A stretch of 64,000 nucleotides of DNA from Prorocentrum cordatum (Eukaryota; Sar; Dinophyceae; Prorocentrales; Prorocentraceae), in assembly GCA_963575745.1 (NCBI GenBank), contig CAUYUJ010003649.1, forward strand, positions 1 through 64,000, written 5' to 3'. Made by a program: the position numbers and the translations under genes. The notes under the pieces were generated by a model, which was given only the letters and a program-made list of their open reading frames with translations, was not told the DNA's origin and searched no databases. This document shows, one piece after another, positions 53,201 to 62,200 of this stretch. Every line of letters begins with the position of its first letter. Position 1 is the stretch's first letter.

Positions 53201-56200
53201 CACCACGTCGTGGACTAGCACTACAGGGACGAGCAGTACCACCGTGTCCACCACCACGCAGTCGAGCACGACGTCGCGGACCAGCACTACGGAAACGAGC
53301 AGCACCACGGGGTCCACCACAACGGGGTCGAGCACCACGTCCGGAAGCAGCACTTCCGAAACGAGCAGCACTACGGCGTCCAGCACTACCACAGAGTCAT
53401 CCACTACGGATTCGAGCTCCACATCGCGGACCAGCTATACGGTGACCAGCAGTACCACGAGATCCACCACTACAGAATCGAGTTCCAGTTCCCGGACCAG
53501 CACTACGGGAACGAGCAGTACCACTGTGTCCACCACGTCAGTGTCGAGCACTTCTTCGCGGACTAGCACTACAGGGTCGAGCAGTATCAGTGTGTCCACC
53601 ACCACGCAGTCGAGCACGACATCGCGGACCAGCACTACGGAAACGAGCAGCACCACGGGGTCCACCACTACGGAGTCGAGCACCACGTCCGGAAGCAGCA
53701 CGTCCGAAACGAGCAGCACTACGGCGTCCAGCACCACCACAGAGTCATCCATTACGGAGTCGAGCACCACATCGCGCACCAGCACTACTGAGACCAGCAG
53801 TACCACAGGATCCACAACTACAGAATCGAGTTCCAGTTCTCGGACCAGCACTACGGGAACGAGCAGTACCACTGTGTCCACCACGTCAGTGTCGAGCTCC
53901 ACGTCGTGGACTAGCACTACAGGGACGAGCAGTACCACAGTGTCCACCACCACGCAGTCGAGCACGACGTCGCGGACCAGCACTACAGAAACGAGCAGCA
54001 CCACGGGGTCCACCACAACGGGATCGAGCACCACCTCCGGAAGCAGTACCTCCGAAACGAGCAGCACTACGGCGTCCAGCACTACCACAGAGTCGTCCAT
54101 TACGGATTCGAGCACCACATCGCGGACCAGCACTACTGAGACCAGCAGTACCACGAGATCCACCACTACAGAATCGAGTTCCAGTTCCCGGACCAGCACT
54201 ACAGGAACGAGCAGTACCACTGTGTCCACCACGTCAGTGTCGAGCACAACTTCCCGGACTAGCACTACGGGAACGAGCGGTACCACTGTGTCCACCACCA
54301 CGCAGTCGAGCACGACATCGCGGTCCAGCACTACGGAAACGAGCAGCACCACGGGGTCCACCACAACGGGGTCGAGCACCACGTCCGGAAGCAGCACTTC
54401 CGAAACAAGCAGCACTACGGCGTCCAGCACCACCACAGAGTCATCCATTACGGAGTCGAGCACCACATCGCGCACCAGCACTACTGAGACCAGCAGTACC
54501 ACGGGATCCACCACTACAGCGTCGAGTTCCAGTTCTCGGACCAGCACTACGGGAACGAGCGGTACCACTGTGTCCACCACATCTGTGTCGAGCTCCACGT
54601 CGCGGACTAGCACTACAGGGACGAGCAGTACCACCGTGTCCACCACCACGCAGTCGAGCACGACGTCGCGGACCAGCACTACGGAAACGAGCAGCACCAC
54701 GGGGTCCACCACTACGGGGTCGAGCACCACGTCCGGAAGCAGCACTTCCGAAACGAGCAGCACTACGGCGTCCAGCACTACCACAGAGTCATCCATTACG
54801 GAGTCGAGCTCCACATCGCGCACCAGCACTACTAAGACCAGCAGTGCCACGGGATCCACCACTACAGAATCGAGTTCCAGTTCTCGGACCAGCACTACGG
54901 GAACGAGCAGTACCACTGTGTCCACCACGTCAGTGTCGAGCTCCACGTCGTGGACTAGCACTACAGGGACGAGCAGTACCACAGTGTCCACCACCACGCA
55001 GTCGAGCACGACGTCGCGGACCAGCACTACGGAAACGAGCAGCACCACGGAGTCCACCACAACGGGGTCGAGCACCACGTCTGGAAGCAGCACTTCCAGA
55101 ACGAGCAGCACTACGTCGTCCAGCACTACCACAGAGTCATCCACTACGGAGTCGAGCACCACATCGCGCACCAGCACTACTAAGACCAGCAGTGCCACCG
55201 GATCCACCACTACAGAATCGAGTTCCAGTTCTCGGACCAGCACTACGGGAACGAGCAGTACCACTGTGTCCACCACATCTGTGTCGAGCACTTCTTCGCG
55301 GACTAGCACATCTGGGACGAGCAGTACCACGGTTTCCACCACCACGCAGTCGAGCACGACGTCGCGGACCAGCACTACGGAAACGAGCAGCACCACGGGG
55401 TCCACCACAACGGGGTCGAGCACCACGTCTGGAAGCAGTACGTCCGAAACGAGCAGCACTACGGCGTCCAGCACTACCACAGAGTCATCCACTACGGAGT
55501 CGAGCTCCACATCGCGGACCAGCACTACTGAGACCAGCAGTGCCACGGGATCCACCACTACAGCGTCGAGTTCCAGTTCCTGGACCAGCACTACGGGAAC
55601 GAGCAGTACCACTGTGTCCACCACATCTGTGTCGAGCACAACTTCGCGGACTAGCACTACAGGGACGAGCAGTACCACAGTGTCCACCACCACGCAGTCG
55701 AGCACGACGTCGCGGACCAGCACTTCGGAAACGAGCAGCACCACGGGGTCCACCACAACGGGGTCGAGCACCACGTCCGGAAGCAGCACTTCCGAAACGA
55801 GCAGCACTACGGCGTCCAGCACCACCACAGAGTCATCCATTACGGAGTCGAGCTCCACATCGCGCACCAGCATTACTGAGACCAGCAGTGCCACGGGATC
55901 CACCACTACAGAATCGAGTTCCAGTTCTCGGACCAGCACTACGGGAACGAGCAGTACCACTGTGTCCACCACGTCAGTGTCGAGCACAACTTCGCGGACT
56001 AGCACTACTGGGTCGAGCAGTATCAGTGTGTCCACCACCACGCAGTCGAGCACGACATCGCGGTCCAGCACTACGGAAACGAGCAGCACCACGGGGTCCA
56101 CCACAACGGGGTCGAGCACCACGTCCGGAAGCAGCACTTCCGAAACAAGCAGCACCACGGCGTCCAGCACAACCACAGAGTCATCCATTACGGAGTCGAG

Positions 56201-59200
56201 CACCACATCGCGCACCAGCACTACTGAGACCAGCAGTGCCACGGGATCCACCACTACAGCGTCGAGTTCCAGTTCCCGGACCAGCACTACGGGAACGAGC
56301 AGTACCACTGTGTCCACCACATCTGTGTCGAGCTCCACGTCGCGGACTAGCACTACAGGGACGAGCAGTACCACCGTGTCCACCACCACGCAGTCGAGCA
56401 CGACGTCGCGGACCAGCACTACGGAAACGAGCAGCACCACGGGGTCCACCACTACGGGGTCGAGCACCACGTCCGGAAGCAGCACTTCCGAAACGAGCAG
56501 CACTACGGCGTCCAGCACTACCACAGAGTCATCCATTACGGAGTCGAGCACCACATCGCGCACCAGCACTACTGAGACCAGCAGTGCCACGGGATCCACC
56601 ACTACAGAATCGAGTTCCAGTTCTCGGACCAGCACTACGGGAACGAGCAGTACCACTGTGTCCACCACGTCAGTGTCGAGCTCCAAGTCGTGGACTAGCA
56701 CTACAGGGACGAGCAGTACCACAGTGTCCACCACCACGCAGTCGAGCACGACATCGCGGACCAGCACTACGGAAACGAGCAGCACCACGGAGTCCACCAC
56801 AACGGGGTCGAGCACCACGTCTGGAAGCAGCACTTCCAGAACGAGCAGCACTACGGCGTCCAGCACTACCACAGAGTCATCCACTACGGAGTCGAGCACC
56901 ACATCGCGCACCAGCACTACTGAGACCAGCAGTACCACGGGATCCACCACTACAGAATCGAGTTCCAGTTCTCGGACCAGCACTACGGGAACGAGCAGTA
57001 CCACTGTGTCCACCACATCTGTGTCGAGCACTTCTTCGCGGACTAGCACAACTGGGACGAGCAGTACCACGGTTTCCACCACCACGCGGTCGAGCACGAC
57101 GTCGCGGACCAGCACTACGGAAACGAGCAGCACCACGGGGTCCACCACTACGGGGTCGAGCACCACGTCTGGAAGCAGTACGTCCGAAACGAGCAGCACT
57201 ACGGCGTCCAGCACTACCACAGAGTCATCCACTACGGAGTCGAGCTCCACATCGCGGACCAGCACTACTGAGACCAGCAGTGCCACGGGATCCACCACTA
57301 CAGCGTCGAGTTCCAGTTCCCGGACCAGCACTACGGGAACGAGCAGTACCACTGTGTCCACCACATCTGTGTCGAGCACAACTTCGCGGACTAGCACTAC
57401 AGGGACGAGCAGTACCACGGTGTCCACCACCACGCAGTCAAGCACGACGTCGCGGACCAGCACTTCGGAAACGAGCAGCACCACGGGGTCCACCACAACG
57501 GGGTCGAGCACCACGTCCGGAAGCAGCACTTCCGAAACAAGCAGCACTACGGCGTCCAGCACTACCACAGAGTCATCCATTACGGAGTCGAGCACCACAT
57601 CGCGCACCAGCACTACTGAGACCAGCAGTACCACGGGATCCACCACTACAGAATCGAGTTCCAGTTCTCGGACCAGCACTACGGGAACGAGCAGTACCAC
57701 TGTGTCCACCACATCTGTGTCGAGCACTTCTTCGCGGATTAGCACTACAGGGACGAGCAGTACCACGGTGTCTACCACCACGCAGTCGAGCACGACGTCG
57801 CGGACCAGCACTACGGAAACGAGCAGCTCCACAGGGTCCACCACAACGGGGTCGAGCACCACGTCTGGAAGCAGCACTTCCGAAACGAGCAGCACTACGG
57901 CGTCCAGCACTACCACAGAGTCGTCCACTACGGAGTCGAGCACCACATCGCGCACCAGCACTACTGAGACCAGCAGTACCACAGGATCCACCACTACAGC
58001 GTCGAGTTCCAGTTCTCGGACCAGCACTACGGGAACGAGCAGTACCACTGTGTCCACCACATCTGTGTCGAGCACTTCTTCGCGGACTAGCACTACAGGG
58101 ACGAGCAGTACCACGGTGTCCACCACCACGCAGTCGAGCACGACCTCGCGGACCAGCGCTACGGAAACGAGCAGCACCACAGGGTCCACCACTACGGGGT
58201 CAAGCACCACGTCTGGAAGCAGCACGTCCGAAACGAGCAGCACCACGGGGTCCAGCACTACGGGGTCGAGCACAACGTCTGCAAGCAGTACCTCCGAAAC
58301 GAGCAGCACTACGGCGTCCAGCACTACCACAGAATCGTCCACTACGCAGTCCAGCACCACATCGCAGACCAGCACTACTGAGACCAGCAGTACCACGGGA
58401 TCCACCACTACAGCGTCGAGTTCCAGTTCTCGGACCAGCACTACGGGAGCGAGCAGTACCACTGTGTCCACCACATCGGTGTCGAGCTCCATGTCGTGGA
58501 CTAGCACTACTGGGACGAGCAGTACCACGGTGTCCACCACCACGCAGTCGAGCACGACATCGCGGACCAGCACTACGGAAACGAGCAGCACCACAGGGTC
58601 CACCACTACGGGGTCGAGCACCACGTCTGGAAGCAGTACCTCCGAAACGAGCAGCACTACGGCGTCCAGCATTACCACAGAATCATCCACTACAGAGTCG
58701 AGCACCACATCGCGGAGCAGCACTACTGAGACCAGCAGTACCACGGGATCCACCACTACAGCGTCGAGTTCCAGTTCTCGGACCAGCACTACGGGAACGA
58801 GCAGTACCACTGTGTCCACCACATCTGTGTCGAGCACTTCTTCGCGGACTAGCACTACAGGGACGAGCAGTACCACGGTGTCCACCACCACGCAGTCGAG
58901 CACGACGTCGCGGACCAGCACTACGGAAACGAGCATCACCACGGGGTCCAGCACTACAGGGTCGAGCACCACGTCCGGAAGCAGCACTTCCGAAACAAGC
59001 AGCACTACGGCGTCCAGCACTACCACAGAGTCATCCATTACGGAGTCGAGCACCACATCGCGCACCAGCACTACTGAGACCAGCAGTGCCACGGGATCCA
59101 CCACTACAGCGTCGAGTTCCAGTTCTCGGACCAGCACTACGGGAACGAGCAGCACCACTGTGTCCACCACATCGGTGTCGAGCACTTCTTCGCGGACTAG

Positions 59201-62200
59201 CACTACAGGGACGAGCAGTACCATTGTGTCCACCACCACGCAGTCGAGCACGACGTCGCGGACCAGCACTACGGAAACGAGCAGCACCACGTGGTCCCTC
59301 ACTACGGGGTCGAGCACAACGTCTGGAAGCAGTACCTCCGAAACGAGTAGCACTACGGCGTCCAGCACTACCACAGAGTCGTCCACTACGCAGTCCAGCA
59401 CCACATCGCAGACCAGCACTACTGAGACCAGCAGTACCACGGGATCCACCACTACAGCGTCGAGTTCCAGTTCTCGGACCAGCACTACGGGAACGAGCAG
59501 TACCACTGTGTCCACCACATCTGTGTCGAGCACTTCTTCGCGGACTAGCACTACAGGGACGAGCAGCATCACGGTGTCCACCACCACGCAGTCGAGCACG
59601 ACATCGCGGACCAGCGCTACGGAAACGAGCATTACCACGGGGTCCAGCACTACGTGGTCGAGCACCACGTCTGGAAGCAGTACCTCCGAAACGAGCAGCG
59701 CTACGGCGTCCAGCACTACCACAGAGTCATCCACTACGGAGTCGAGCACCACGTCGTGGACCAGCACCACAGGAACGAGCAGCGCCACGCGGTCCACAAC
59801 GACGGAGTCGAGCACCACTTCCTGGACCCGCACGACAGAAACGAGCATGACCACGAGGACCACCACGACAGACAGTATTACCAGCCAGACTACTACCACG
59901 ACGCCGCTTTACGTCGTACTCAGTTCGCTGTCATTTTACAGCTCTGGCACCGAAGACGATGTGACAGACGCAGTGACTTCTCATTTGCGGACTTTTTATG
60001 GCTTAGACGAAGATCAGCTTTCAGTATCTGTCGTCCCCAAAGCGCGGTCGGTGTCTTCGTCCTGGCGAGTCGACTTTCAGATAGTCACACCCGTAACTTC
60101 TGTCGAGCAAGTTCTAAATGTGACAAACCAGATTGTCAACGACCCCTCGAACTTCACAATCTCGTTGCAGTCGAACTTCCAGGTACAAGGCTTGGTCATG
60201 GACGCATCATCGTTAGAGGTCGCAGCACCAGAAATTCGCATCGTTACTGCCACTAGGACGACCGTGAGCGTGACATGGACGAGCGCAACGGTGACCACGG
60301 CATCAACCACGACAGGGTCGAGTACCACGGCGTCCAGCTCTCATTCCAGAACTACGGAAACGAACAGTGCTACGGTGACCACCACCACGCAGTCGAGCGC
60401 GACATCGCGGACCAGCACTACGGAAACGACCAGCACGACGGGGTCCACCACCTCGGAGTCGAGCACCACGTCCCAGACGCGCACGGTGGCAACGAGCAGC
60501 ACCACGGCGTCCACCACCACGGAGTCGAGCGCCACCTCACGCACCAGTGCGGCAGATGCGAGTGCCACGAGCCTGACAACGCCGACCACGACCACCGCCA
60601 CCTCAATCACAGCCACCACGACCTCTACTGCCACGTCCACGACCACAGTTCGAGGAGCGCTCGACTTCGAGGAGTGCTTCGACTTTGCGCCTGCAGAAGG
60701 TGTGTCCTGGCTCGACTCCAGCGGCCACGACTGCAGCCATTACCTCGATAGCGGTTGTCCAGACTATGGCAGAGATTTCGAGAGCCATGGCTACACTGCC
60801 TTGGAGGCGTGTTGCGGCTGCGGTGGCGGCGAGGATGTGAAGCTTGCGGCCGTCCTGCTGTTACTGACAGTGCAGGGCGTGAGCTACGACGAGCTGTTTC
60901 AAGATGACAGTCTGCTGACGGACTTCAAGCTCGCTCTTCGCAAGGCGCTGGCTGAGATCGCAGGCGTCTCGTTAGAATTTGTGTCGGTGGAGCTCAGCGA
61001 GGGGACTTTCTCAACCCGTTTGCTCAGCGAGCTCGCGGTATCCAATCATGTTAACCCACACACATTTGGCCGATCTTTGATTGTAGCTCCTGTTGATGTT
61101 CTCTTGACAGTCGTACCACCCAGTGGTGCGGCCACAAGCGCCGCTGATATTGCGGATGCAATGAGTGTGAGCGCTGTGCATACCGCTATTGAACTCAGGG
61201 TGAGCGCAATCTCAAATATAGGTTCGGTCATGTTTGGGACCCTGTCTCTTACAGGGACAAAGATAGTTTCGACGACAGGGGATGACTACATCGTGGTCAC
61301 GACCGGTACCTGCTCCGCTTTGGTTGCCAACGCGGACGAGTGCCTTGCAGCTGCCATCACGCTGGGTCTCCCCAGGGCCGACCCCGTTTTGAACGGCGAT
61401 GGCGTTCCTGACGATCCACCGGGGTGCTATATGGAGCAAGAGGTCCTCTATTTCAACTCGGGTGGAAACACCGGCAGCTGTGGTGCCACCGACCGGTGCA
61501 TCTGCCTGCAGCCCCAGGCGCCCGCTCCACAGGCCCCCACGCCTGCCCCGGGCGTGCCCCTCGGCGCACCTGCTCAGACGACCGTCGCCGGCTCGAGTCT
61601 GCTGGTTGCTCTCCTGGCCTCGGTGTTGGTCGTCTTGGTCTGCGGGGGCCTCGCTTGCGGCGGCCTCTGGCTCAGGACGCAGCGCCAGAGTCTGCCGCAG
61701 CTGATCTGCCACGATGGCGAAGAGGTCACCACGAGGTTCAGGGTCCAGGGCGGGAGGTTGTACATGTCTGTCGACGACGGGAATTGGACGTATGTCCGGT
61801 CGTTGGAGTGGGCGGTGTCCACGCGGATGGCCGCAGAGCCGGTCAGCCTGGCGGCAGACAGCTCATCGATCATGTCCCCCAAGCTTGGGCAGATCATCGA
61901 CCACGCAGGCAGGAGAGCGACGATCCAGTCGCACAAGCTGCCGGAGCTCGCTCAGCTGTGCGAGGCGGCCGGGGTCAGCCACACCCTGCCGACGAGCCCG
62001 TTGCTGAGGCTGCACGAGACGCTGGCAGCGGAGAGGCGAAAGCTCGAGGAGGCTGTTGCCCGCAGTCAGAGGCGAATTGCTGCGGCCGAGGCCGCTTTTG
62101 AGGCGTGCAGGCCACGCCCGGAAGAGCACGTGACCATAGGGGTCGCCGACGAGCTCACCGTCTACTACTCTGGAGGTGCCGAAGCACAAGCACCAGCTCA

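Noticed and set aside
53590-59850. 2,086-codon plus-strand frame rich in Pro, Arg and Ala in another phase
   Set aside because: Shadow of the Ser/Thr repeat frame; it has no non-repetitive part, unlike the giant gene's flanking domains.
50651-59899. Antisense frames of 923 and 2,154 codons (Val/Leu/Asp repeats) opposite the giant gene
   Set aside because: The 348-bp unit divides by 3 and its complement lacks stops; frames end exactly where the array ends and have no unique domain.
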